Source: Ligula intestinalis (Eukaryota > Platyhelminthes > Cestoda > Diphyllobothriidea > Diphyllobothriidae). Taken from it: 64,000 bases of DNA. The notes below the pieces were generated by a model. It saw only the letters and a list, made by a program, of their open reading frames with translations. It searched no databases and was not told the origin of the DNA. The stretch covers positions 22,474,186 through 22,538,185 of the forward strand of contig JAYGXS010000004.1 in the NCBI GenBank assembly GCA_036362985.1, given 5' to 3'. How positions within the stretch are numbered: the stretch's first letter is position 1; every line of letters begins with the position of its first letter. A program made the position numbers and the translations under genes. This document shows, piece by piece, positions 23,001 through 33,086 of this stretch.

Positions 23001-26000
23001 TAAGTATATAGTAATTAAATCGATTGTAAAGTCAATAAAAAGTTCAAGACAGTCAATATAAAACACATTTGAGTGAGATGTCACGGGATATTGCGATATA
23101 GTTTGCTAAAAAATCACCCTTGATTTTATTGCCACTCTGGATTATTTGTTATTGTAGAACTTAGCCTAGAAGTAACCAAATATGCTGAAAACTGTTCCGT
23201 TCTAGATAAAACAGTAAACTCTTTCATTTATAACAGAATATATATTCCTAATTGTTAGGTAAATCAATCCACTGGTCAAAATTTCCCGTTCTGATCTTGA
23301 CTTTATCATTAAATAAATTAACGTACGCAGACATCAGACGCCAAAGTATATAACTAAAGTTTGTTTTCAAGAGTTAACTTTTTATAAAATTTTCATGAAT
23401 TAATTTTGAGCATATTCATTCACGACTTTTGTAGTGGACGTTCATTTTTATTTGCAATGAGTTCACATGATTGGGTGGTTCACAAACTATGATACACAAA
23501 GACAGCTGCCTGAGAAAAATATTTAAAAGCTGGTTATATATGTAAAAGCTTTCAAGATCTATCTTGTTTTGAAGGTTTTCGTAAGCACATAGAATATACT
23601 CATTATTAATGGTCAATTGACTAAAGCCAGTGAAAACCGTAAAGTCTTTATTAGAATTTCATGGAAGATCTGAACCTCTTCGTGCTAGATGTATGGAAAT
23701 AATTACAAAAATATATGGTGAAAGGCAATAACTCTTCGTGTTCAAAAAATGGTGCTTTTAAAATTGTACCCGACAATTCTATTGAAATTTATAAGTCACT
23801 GACCGGCATGTCCGCAAGTGAGCTTCAGCAATATATATTTCCTGTGATCTCCTAATTGGGCATATCAAGCAAAAGCGTGGTTGCCTTAGTCCAACATAAG
23901 TCAGCCGATGCATAAACGAAATAAAAAACTAGGAGTTCTCGTGAAAAAATGTTAGAATATATACTCAAAATGTAGGCTCTTCTGTAACAGCCATACATTA
24001 TATTGCACATAATATGGAAAAACATGCATTCGAAAACTTGACAAAACGATTATTTTCCAACGTAATTTTACTTGTGCTGCTTTATTTACTCGGTGGCTTT
24101 GCATGAACGGGCTTCTTTTTCATATAAAACTTAAGTTTACCTAGTACGCCCGATTTCCATTTTTTCGGAATTTTCCACTTTGTTAAAAAAAATGGTGTTT
24201 CTATGAAACGTTGTATTCCTTCATAAATCATAATATGCCCTATTGTGAAAAACGATCATCACTTTATTCCTGTTGGACTTTGGTGGCCACAGCTTAGGCT
24301 GCGTTTGAGAAAGAGGGAGTTACTTGTAAAAATCGTTGGATTTCATGAGATAGTGCACCTACTGTGTGTCTCGCGTCCCGTTGGCAGCTTCGTTTTTGAC
24401 CCTGTCTGTCGCCGTGCCGCTAGTGTTTGAAGCTTTTCACCTTGGAATCCAAGTTTCACTAAATTATAAATCGAATGACCAAACGGCAAGAATATGTCCG
24501 CATATGATTGAGTTGATGTTTTTCTACTATCCGCTGTGAAGGTTGGCGGTAGATTATGCTGCAAAACTAAAACAACTACTGCTGATTTTTCGCAGTTGGT
24601 AAAGCGCTACTATCTACAGGCCGGGTCATAAAAAGAAAAATAAGAAAAGGTAGGTTAGTTCGGAGGATGCTGTATTTTTTACAAAACTCTAGGACAAAGA
24701 GTTGAAAAGTGAGTAGTGGAGCGAATGTGTACCTCTACCGCTTGGAGATTCGGTGTCTGCGTGTGCAAGTGGGCAATAAAATTAGGGCATCTCGAGAACT
24801 TCTAGGTTAGCTCTGAGGCTGTTTTGTCCGCTAGGAAAGTCATGATCGACCGAGGGGCACCCTAAATGGCGCAACAACAGATTTACAAAAGAGACAGTCA
24901 TTTTCAAAAGTCATGGGCAGGAGACATTTGTAATCATACTAGATAGGCGTATACCGATCAGATACAGGGCACACTTGCTTTGGTTTGTGATGTCCAGTTG
25001 CAAAACTTGGGGGGATCCCGAAAGCACCTAACATCACAAAACAGGGCAGGTTTGCCCTGTATATGATCGGTGTAAGCCTATCTACTAAGGTATAGTCCCG
25101 ATCAACAACCATCAAGACGTCGAGTCCGATGGCTCGATGGTTAGAGCGTTCGCCTCTGACCGAAGAGACGTGGGTTCGAAACTCGGGAGTGGCGGCAATT
25201 TCCACTGCTACACTTGAGTAGAGTATATCCAGCTGACGACGACGATAAGGCAGAAATATCCATTATGGATTCTCTGTCTTACGGTAATATATCGTAAAGA
25301 TTTGTAATTATTCGTGAAGGGAACGTGTGAGAGGATAATTCGCACGGGATATTTAGCCCCTGCCGATGCGTGATTCAAACTTCACTCTGCACTTTTAGGT
25401 GTTCTGCATCGTCTACATTAATAACGGTTCATTCTTGTCCCCTGATTTGTCATTGGTTCCTAATATAATCGTGATTCTGAAGCCTCATTCTCACACTGGT
25501 GTCGCCCATCCTCCGCAGTAGTAAGCGTACCACTACGTTAAGTAATTCACGTAGACTCGGTCGATTAATGCGCTCCTGTTAATTCGCAGCAAACAGTTTT
25601 TGCTAAAACCTTGAATACTAAATAAAAAGCCTCGCCTTTTGGATGAATGCGCCCCTCTTCATACATTACCTGACCGTTTCATTTTTCGGTAGGCCTGCCC
25701 CCTCCTAATTACTGGCCTGAGCTTTCCGGCAATAGCATATTACAACGACTGTATCCTACGGATATTAACGACAGCGAAGCAGTCGAGCTCACAAAAGAAG
25801 AATACGCTAACAATTATCTGCTTGGCAAACTAAATAAATTGAGTGAAGAAAAGAGCACGTACTCAGGCTTCCAACTGGCCTTTCCGCTGATGGTCAAATG
25901 CTTGCAACCGAATCAATCTATGCGCATAGATGCAGCCCATGCGTTGGATGATGAATACTTCGGTAACGTGAAATGCCCGAAGGAACTGCAGGTACCCTCT

Positions 26001-26135
26001 CTGTCCAACTCCTTGTTTAGCAGCAAAATCTCTCTTCAGGACGCTTTTTCATCATTTTTGAAATTTTACATGCCTTCACAATCGTATGCGTCTACACATC
26101 CGTCACATACTACGTCTAATTTTCCCCCATGTTGA
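17000..26135 (+). CDS. CDK-like protein kinase, copy 1 (catalytically impaired; spliced gene)
   Basis: Five exons (18057-18263, 20187-20364, 21600-21660, 21813-21970, 25693-26135) join into 349 codons with no internal stop; all introns are GT-AG and the phases are 0-1-2-1. The order of motifs is that of a CDK: ATP Lys, PSTAIRE-like helix, H-x-DLKPEN, activation segment, PPE, DIWSAG, and a C-lobe Arg in 'SMRIDAAHALDDEYF', followed by a 57-residue Ser-rich tail. CDKs phosphorylate Ser/Thr-Pro sites with a cyclin-type partner. Here the Mg-binding DFG Asp is Gly (IGGFG), HRD is HCD and the P-loop is damaged, so phosphotransfer is unlikely. Motifs recall CDK5 (PLFPGND, WYKPPE) and CDK7 (YATVYLA), and I cannot assign an orthologue. 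No start codon exon was found. It is either a pseudokinase or a young pseudogene. Confidence 0.82.
18057..18263 (+). CDS. Kinase copy 1, N-lobe exon
   Basis: This 207-nt exon is phase 0/0, with acceptor 'cattttatttatag' and donor GTAAGT. It has the same length as its partner at 55052. It begins NDYATVYLAPAPDGKG, keeps the ATP-anchoring Lys (LALKELEM) and the alpha-C Glu in a PSTAIRE-like helix (GPSIREIAILRGL), and ends TLVFEYE, the hinge of CDKs. The P-loop has Asp where CDKs have the regulatory Thr next to Tyr, and Asn for Gly. Confidence 0.85.
18480..18850 (+). pseudogene. Penelope-like reverse transcriptase joined to nuclease tail
   Basis: The sequence has R-stop-VDDIFAI (the Tyr codon of the RYVDD catalytic motif is now a stop), 'AHPSIKFALEVETAGSLPFL' and 'DVLLSRRPDGGI', the RT core of Penelope-like elements. 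It then passes straight into 'YNVPLIYPKTVRQRLLAAAE' and 'AIRLRKLVLCAQKSLLQS', the tail after the GIY-YIG nuclease. The rest of the RT and almost all of the nuclease are deleted. It lies in the intron between the first two exons of kinase copy 1. Confidence 0.82.
19162..19400 (-). mobile_element. tRNA-derived SINE, inverted partner
   Basis: Read on the minus strand, it has a pol III A box (TTGCTCAAAGGTTAGAG) and a B box (GAGTTCGAAACTC). The outer end is 'aaaataacattgttact'. It is nearly the reverse complement of 19410-19636. Confidence 0.8.
19410..19636 (+). mobile_element. tRNA-derived SINE, forward copy
   Basis: It starts near 'tagtcccgatcacaaaccg'. The A box is GTGGCTCAAAGGTTAGAACG (about 19457) and the B box-like sequence is TTTCGAAACTC (about 19502). 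The head is followed by 'gagtgtggcggcaattcc', which recurs in the SINE at 25.2 kb. With its inverted partner it forms a palindrome of about 475 bp inside a kinase intron. Pol III transcription would be driven by the internal boxes. Confidence 0.82.
20187..20364 (+). CDS. Kinase copy 1, catalytic-loop exon
   Basis: The acceptor is 'tcttttataaaag', the donor GTAAGT, and the phase runs 0 to 1. It encodes DLRTIIN, then [12 protein letters not shown] (catalytic loop; Arg changed to Cys, catalytic Asp and Asn kept), then VIKIGGFG where DFG is expected. It is 6 bases (two codons) shorter at its 5' end than the partner exon at 59089. Loss of the DFG Asp removes the usual Mg ligand. Confidence 0.85.
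20525..20750 (+). mobile_element. Possible tRNA-like SINE
   Basis: 'GTGGCCTAGTGGTTGTAACG' fits a pol III A box, but the B box is poor. No second copy is visible in the window. It lies in the second intron of kinase copy 1. Confidence 0.25.
21600..21660 (+). CDS. Kinase copy 1, activation-loop exon
   Basis: This 61-nt exon runs phase 1 to 2 (acceptor 'ttttgcattatag', donor GTATGT). It encodes LNKQITNQSENLTSEDNSLW, the activation segment between the DFG Gly and the PPE motif. It has exactly the same length as in copy 2 and as in CDK2/CDK5. A Thr (NLTSE) occupies the T-loop position phosphorylated in many CDKs. The conserved VVTLW is changed to EDNSLW. Confidence 0.83.
21813..21970 (+). CDS. 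Kinase copy 1, C-lobe exon
   Basis: This 158-nt exon runs phase 2 to 1, with acceptor 'aaaatgctttcag' and donor GTAGGC. It encodes [30 protein letters not shown] and KPLFPGNDTD, the P+1 loop, alpha-F helix and following region of a CDK, ending in 'FDRLG'. It matches 61615-61772 at the same length. Confidence 0.88.
21971..25103. other. Fourth intron of kinase copy 1
   Basis: AT-rich DNA without a supported exon. A fold-back precedes the SINE at its right end. Nothing else was recognised. Confidence 0.5.
24938..25085. repeat. Fold-back repeat beside SINE
   Basis: Arms of about 35 bases (24938-24973 and 25050-25085, sharing 'gccctgtat.tgatcggt.ta.gcctatct') and inner arms 'gtttgtgatgt'/'acatcacaaaac' form a long imperfect stem. 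It immediately precedes the SINE and may be part of it or a small MITE. Confidence 0.7.
25093..25260 (+). mobile_element. tRNA-derived SINE
   Basis: The A box is TGGCTCGATGGTTAGAGCG and the B box GGTTCGAAACTC, followed by 'ggagtggcggcaatttcc.ctgct.cact.gagt', the same body start as at 19.5 kb. The lead 'tagtcccgatcaacaacc' also matches. Its better boxes suggest a younger copy than the inverted pair. It lies in the last intron of kinase copy 1. Confidence 0.82.
25693..26135 (+). CDS. Kinase copy 1, terminal exon
   Basis: The acceptor is 'tttcatttttcggtag' and the phase is 1; it encodes 148 codons ending in TGA. It begins LPPPNYWPEL (CDKs have a TP..E.WP motif here) and reaches AFPLMVKCLQPNQSMRIDAA and HALDDEYF, the end of the C-lobe with the conserved Arg. 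It then adds a 57-residue tail rich in Ser and ending in Pro-Pro-Cys, with no domain I know. The copy 2 counterpart would lie beyond the window. Confidence 0.85.
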
Positions 26136-29100
26136 TGCAATTTGCAGAAATTACGACAATACTGGCGAATAAAATATTCCAGTTGGGATGCGCTGATTCT
26201 ACACAAGTAAATGCTTATTGGCGTGTACTGGCGTCTTAGATGGATAACCTACGTAGCGTTAGCTAGTGCGTCCGCTTTCATCACAAGTCAGCTTGACTTA
26301 CACAAATCACTGCGACAGGAGTAGAAAACAGGGGACCTTTTTTTGCTGTTCAGTTGCAATATTGACTCTTCGACTTCTTATCACTAATACACGATTTATA
26401 ATTCTAACGGCACGTCGCTAACCTAAAATTAGAATCCGCCTACCATGAACTGGTAATCGAGCTACGATTAATTATTCTTAATGTGATATAAATGGCCTTA
26501 TCATTTGTTCGAGCTAGGAAAATCTTTAATGGAAAGCTGTGAAATGTTAAGTATGCAAGTACATCACACTTTGCACACATAGACTGAGTCTTGATCTGTC
26601 ACTACGTGGTCCGGCATCTACCTGCAGCCGTCGCGACTCGGCTCTTTTTCATCGAAACGGAATGAGCGTGGGAAAAGGCGCATGTGGTCTTAGTCTACTT
26701 CGGAAAATAAAGTTATGCATGTTAGGTTTGCGCCTTCCGTAAGACTACAGTAAACCACACGGCTTGCAGCATTTGAACGGGGATTCCTAGCCTTCAAGCT
26801 GAGTGTCCGTTTGTGCAGCCACATACTAGTAACCCATGGCTGATGTTTGCTCTGTCCAGTTAGTATTCATAAATTGTAATCGTTACATATTGACTTTAAA
26901 ATTAAATGTATTTTTACCCCCATAATTTTGACTCTCGCCTACGTACAAAAGGTTTTTATTGTTGACAGTCACAACTGCATGGTAGATGTCTACTTTGCAC
27001 ATTTGACCTCGGTCTGCAAACAGCTTTTGCAAATAAGTGGTGCAAGCACAGGGCATATGACAAATTTTATTCACCTCATCCACATATAATTTTTTTTTCA
27101 GGATATTACTACCTTGAACTCTGTTGTTGATGATTCCAACATGGGCTATTCGGTGAGTGATCGTTGCAAATATTTTCCAAAATGGCCCAAGCGAGCCCAT
27201 TAATCTGTTTTTACATTGATTAACAGACCCCACAGGCAACGGAATATACGAACACGAATCGCGCAATAGCCCGGGCAGTTGTGGTATGTCTTTATTAAGG
27301 ATACGTTTTTGAGTCTTATTGCTGAATGGTCGAGAAGATGCGAGGCCCACGTAACTGAATGTAAGAAGTTAAGAGTTCTCTGGGACCAGGAGTGTATTTG
27401 TCTGACGTTTCGAACTCTCTTGCGAGCTCATTGTCAAGGAATTGCGTTTTGCTTCTTTGTGCGTCTTTTCGCTGGTGAGAGTCCATTGTGACACTGATCC
27501 CTAGACTATCTGAGATGATTGCCATACAGTCTTTCCACTATTCAGCTTCCACATTGAATTTGAAACCGGCAGAAGTATTGTTAACCGAATTACCCGCTGT
27601 CTGTAGTATGCATTTATGGCAATAATAAAGGCCGTTCAAATAACGCATATCATGCCTAAAGCTGTCCGTTGGTTTTTAAACGGCGTAGCCCACCCACTTG
27701 GTAGATTCTTAAATTCTGCCAGCAGTTGACCACTAACTTTTTCATTTGTTATCTTAGAGTAGGCTTTTAGTTTACTTCTCACAACGACACTTTTATCCAA
27801 TCTGATTTTTCTTTATTTATCAACTTTGATTATCTGTTTCTTCCATTCCTTAATTTGGATTTTTCAAAGGGCGCAGATGATTTCGGTGCCTCATTGGCTT
27901 AATAGAACATGCATGGAGGAAAATGGTTTGTTAGTGCCCTCCGCAGTTTCTGTTAATTGGTGCATTCCCCGCCGATGCAAAAAAATACCCTAAATTATTG
28001 CGTATTTCAGGGGATCACTCTGCTTCATTGTCGCGGTTATATTACATATGCAGTGCTCACATAAATCACTGAATCACTTACCCTCTAAGGGGAAGTGCAT
28101 TTGCAAATCTAACATGGAGATGGGCAGAAGGTTCCCAACGTAGAGTGGGGATTGTTGGCCTCCGTTGGAAATAACAGTGCCCATGGCTTGTAGTGAGCGC
28201 AACTTCTGGGTCTTAATGATGCACATACTAGTAGGATGTTAACAAAAGAGGACGAATCGTAGAGGTCATGCTGTAGGCGCTTTATGCTGGCTTGTTTGCG
28301 GTGGCAAATAGCGATCGGTACGGGCCACCTTCAAGTGCTTGACAGCAATCGTCTCCCTACAATCGCCACGGTTAGCGGTGGGGGGGGTTCAGTGCTACGG
28401 AGTAGGTTGTGGAATGATCCATCAAAGAATGAGCATAATAGGTTTACATTGCTGTCGGTGCTGACAAGCCTAAAAGAAAGCGTCGAACCGATAATGTCAA
28501 AAGGAGGCTTACAAGTTGGCGCAGAAATATGACCTAGATAGTCACTATTGTTTCCTACATAAGACTTTATCACCGTGTTGATTGGAAAGACCTTTTTTGA
28601 AATTAAACATGCAAAAAGTTACTTAAAATCCATGGGCTGTCTTGCAGGGAATCTAATTATTCACTGCTGGTAAAAAGGTCAATATTATTATTGATCATGT
28701 GAATGCAGAGAGTTTTTCTGTTCGAAGGATCGCTTAGAGGATGCGTGCAACGTTGCATTTCTATGTACCTACTGTGAATATTTTGGGAGACAGGTGGGTT
28801 GTGCATCCCTTTATCGTCATAAGAAATATCATATGTAAAGCACAGTGTTCAATAGATATGGACCGTACTGCGTAATTAATCAGGAACATTCAAACGTGAA
28901 AGAATGCAATGATCTTTGAATGGACATTCGTATGTTTTTACTTCTTTAAAACACGAATGTCCTTTTTATTCGAACACCCAATGGTTATTTGAAAACGCAT
29001 TTTGCTCAGAGGCCTCAAAACTTATATTTGCGTATATTGGAGTATTAAACCATTGAAAGGATAAAAACTTCTGCATTATATTAGTTAAACCAGTGTGATT

Positions 29101-32100
29101 TTTTAGACGTTTCGAAGGATGGGGTTCCAAATATCGACACGTTTATGTGACACACATATGTTGGGAATGTGTTGCGTTGACAAGCTAAAACACGATAAGC
29201 AGTAGGTAACTGAGAAGTGGTAGAAACGATCGCTGAGTCAAGAAAATTATTCGCTTGAGGTCTCAGATTTCCTCAAACATCCATCATCAGAGACACTAGC
29301 ATTTGTTCGCTCATCTCGTTTGCGCAATCACCCGTTGGCGAAGGTGTGCGAGTGGCCATTTCCTCGTAGCATCCGTCGACGATATTGCACTTCGGGAGTG
29401 TTGTCCTCCAGTTCACTTAAGTGCGTCTCAGCACGCCTATAAAGTGCCCTTAAGCTTTACTTTACCCTTTATGGATTACTATCATAGAACCCTTCTAGTA
29501 ACATAGAAACCGGACCAAGCCCTGAAAAACTGCTGACTTTCATGTCATTTCTAATTCCGTTTTCACGTTATTGCTTCCGAGGGTTATCGCCTGTGAAGAC
29601 CATTATGAGGTTAAGTAAGAGCAAAATAGTCAGCCTACTCAACTTTTATGTCCGTCAGTTTAATTTACTTTACACGGTGAGTAGTAAGGACTATCGCAGG
29701 TTGTGTTTTCTAAATTCTTCTCACGCAGCAGTTGTCGGCATTCACACACATGGGTTAAAACATAATAGTGTCATTATAATGCTATTTGACATCCTTTCTA
29801 AGCACATCTATGCAATTCCTTTTTCCTCCAGGCCACATCCCCAATAGAAAGTTTGGTATCAAGAATAAGCGTTGCGGATTCAGGCTACTCAAATAACGTA
29901 TGAGCTAGTTTTAACCCTCAGCGACGGCAGCACAAACTTATCTGACGGGTCATATATGCTTTTCCCAGAATAACACCATTTATAGGCCTACTAAGAATTA
30001 ATCTTGGTTGTTTACAGAGTTTGTCGTCAATTACTGTAACTAAGCCTGCGTAACCATGTCGTATAGCAAAAGGCAACATATTAGCTCTATTTTCAAGGAG
30101 CCTTTCGCAAGCATTCACAAAATAAGGTGCCAAATCGCATTGCAGTCTGAAAAATTTTTCTTCCTGTTTGTGCTTGTGATACTTACTTCCTATGGTCTGT
30201 TTTGCAAGTATATTGTAGTTTATGATGTTATTAACAACGCAGTTTATATTTTCTTTATTGGCATTATTAGGGCGAAAGCGTATCAACGTGCAATATTTGA
30301 TGTTATAAACTATTCCGCAACTGAAATAGTTTTCACAATAAGCAGTTGACGTTCACGAATATAGCTGAAATGCAAGATGATAACTTTTGGTGATTTGTGA
30401 GTAAAAATAACTATTTGAAAAATTCATTTTTCTAATTTTGAGATAGCTGACGTATTTTGTGGAGAAAACATTAAGAAATGAATGCAATGTGTATATACGC
30501 CATGTACCATAAACTAGAACTGCCTAGTCTTATGGCGTTACTCAGGATTTACACATTTCTTCCTTTAAAATTGAATGTTCATTGAAATTCTGAAATTATT
30601 TTTTACTTAGAATTAATTACTTAAGTACACTTTTTAAGATAGAAGGTTGGGCAACCTAATCGCAAGGTATGTTATTCAAGTCACGATGACGGACTTTGAA
30701 GGAGATAATTTCTGATCGCATGAAAAGTATTTCCGTATTAAAAGTGATTTCTTAACTGCCATGCATTTGTCTTATTTATTTTAACTGTGCTCATAAGTTC
30801 AAATATATTGCATAGAAAACATGCCAAAAATATACATTCTTTAAGTCGTTGGTAGCAAACAACACCGTATTATAATAATGTGCTAGAAAAAGTGTATCTT
30901 TCGATTTTAAAGAAGTATCTGAATTGCGGAATACTTCTTAACCCGAATGATCAAAAACTAGAATTATATATTTTCAAACTACATGCTATTCAGATTATAT
31001 CTAAGGAAATTCAGATTTTTCAGGACAATGTGTGGAGTGGGGCCGCAAAGTTCACATGATTGTTTGCAAAGCATTTGGAGCATTTTTAAACTTTATACGC
31101 AACATTACCGGATGGGTCGTGAATGAAACCTTCTCCACAGCACGCGTTCGTTAAAGTACAGTATTCGAAGACGAGGTGTTAAACTATCAAACGTAGTGAA
31201 TTAATATTAACCGAAAGCGCACTTATGAATATTGACTAACATATCATGTGCACATGTTGGTTTTATGTTTTTACTTTTGGTATTCTCACTTTTGTATAGG
31301 TTCATGCCTTAATATAATAGCGCTCGATACTTAGGTCATTAAGGCCTCATTGTTACCAGCAATTCTGCAAAACACACATGAGAATTCCCCTTTGTCCCTT
31401 TCTTCAGACCGGTGAAAGGAATTCGATGCCTGAAGAACAAATTCGGGATGTATGTTCCGATTTACACATTATGTTTTATTGATCACGAAATTATTTCTTG
31501 AATATGGTATAGAAAATATGCGTATATTAACGCCCCACGTATACTTAGCTCTTCAGTAGAAAGTTTGCATAATTGGATAAGTGAAGCTAGTTGCATTGCG
31601 AAATAATAACATAAAAAGGAAGAAGATATTCGGAAAATCGAGTTTTTCGCGTGACATTTCGAACATGTATCACTTGTTTGTCGTCAGACTAAATGAAATT
31701 GCATATGAAAATACATTATAAGTGTGCTTCAAAACGATCCACATCGTAGATGCGATAGATCAGCATGAGGTCTAGATCAGTGTTACGCACGCTTTATTGG
31801 GGATGCACACCCATAGTACATGTTCCATGTGGGAGGGGGTTGGCAGTACGTTTAGGACCATGTCCACGCCGTTTCAGCCATTTGCATCCGATCCTGCCGT
31901 CGGTATTTTTAGTTCAGTCAGGAGATCCGTTCTAAGAAAGAGATAGGAGAAAGAAGACAGTAGACGTGGTGCAAATCTATTATAATGTATAAATTCACGC
32001 ACACGTCACCGTCCCTATTTGAGCTTTTCTATGAAGCTCATGAGAGCAGTTGTCGGAAGCAGTAGTCAAAACTTTACGCAGTGCACACATGTTGATGATC

Positions 32101-33059
32101 CTGGCTTCTTTTATTCTGTGTGTTTCTTCGGAGCAACTTATTTCAGATTCGATCCAAAAATTAATGCTAATATTTTAGGTAAAATCCTTCGGTCACTTCA
32201 CACAACAATATTTATAATCTGCGAACGGGTAACTAACAGTATAAGCTAGTCAATTGTCTACGCTAGAGACAGTAAAGTTTTCTGGTATCTCTATAATATG
32301 ACCCAGTTCATAATGAGCATAGATTTTGCTTTTGGTTCGAAAGTGCCTTCATATATGCGCATGATTCTGAGAGTCCAGATACGACAGGGAAATTCAGCTT
32401 AAAGTAAGGCTTCAATATCATTACTTTTGTTGATAGTCAATTATTATGAGAGTAAATCACTTTGCAAACTGAAACGTGGAGATTGAACCGAACTCTCTTG
32501 AAATATTATAGCCCACACACTCTTTTACACCAAAAATTCAACCGCGCTTGTGCTTTTTATTCGGAGTGAGTGCAAGCTGGTATCACTGGATCGGTATCCT
32601 TGCAAAACCAGCATTGTTTTAGCGAGGCCGAGGTCGAAAATTAAACAGTTGTTTCTTATTTCATATAAACACACGACCTCTACCTTACATGCACAGATCT
32701 GTTAACAGGAACAGCATAGCAATGTGCCTTAGGTATCCTAATTGCCAATTTCTACCTATTTGTAGGTACAGAAACCAGATCGAAGTGCTATGGCAGGATC
32801 GAATGTAAGTTGATTCATATAAGTATCAGTTTATTGAGGGAAAGATGGGCGAATGTATTTGAACTCCCTGTTCGTAACAGGATGATAGGAAATAAGTTGA
32901 TACAAATAAAAATTTAACATGTACGACAGTTACATGTTCCGGGAAGGCACTCTTTACAAAAATATGACACAAAAATATGTATCTACTTGCAAATCGTGAG
33001 TAGTATAATTTGATGCAGTGTATGTGATAAGCAATGTGATTCATTGTAAAGTGATTCAT
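26136..33059. other. Long stretch without recognisable genes
   Basis: Open frames of 80-155 codons occur (minus 26883-27350, minus 27316-27525, plus 28284-28532, overlapping frames at 29918-30349), but none has a motif, a splice context or a second copy. This is intergenic DNA between the two duplicated blocks. Old transposon debris is likely: 'catcatcagagaca' at 29284 resembles the Penelope-tail repeats at 9310 and 14570. Confidence 0.4.
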
Positions 33060-33060
33060 T
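33000..33060 (-). repeat. 3' tail of CR1-like LINE
   Basis: 'gtgattcattgtaaa' is repeated in tandem directly after the last coding region. CR1-clade LINEs end in short tandem repeats rather than poly(A), which supports this as the element's 3' end. Confidence 0.6.
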
Positions 33061-33086
33061 GTAATCTGATGAAGGATATTTTGCCT

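Noticed and set aside
18057..26135. Kinase copy 1 as a processed (intronless) pseudogene
   Set aside because: All introns are present and alignable with copy 2, so it arose by DNA duplication.
26883..27350. 155-codon minus-strand open frame
   Set aside because: No recognisable domain, no splice context and no second copy. In AT-rich DNA of this length a frame like this can arise by chance or from an old transposon.
29918..30349. Overlapping 122- and 97-codon frames on opposite strands
   Set aside because: Neither has a motif. The plus frame is hydrophobic mainly because the DNA is T-rich.
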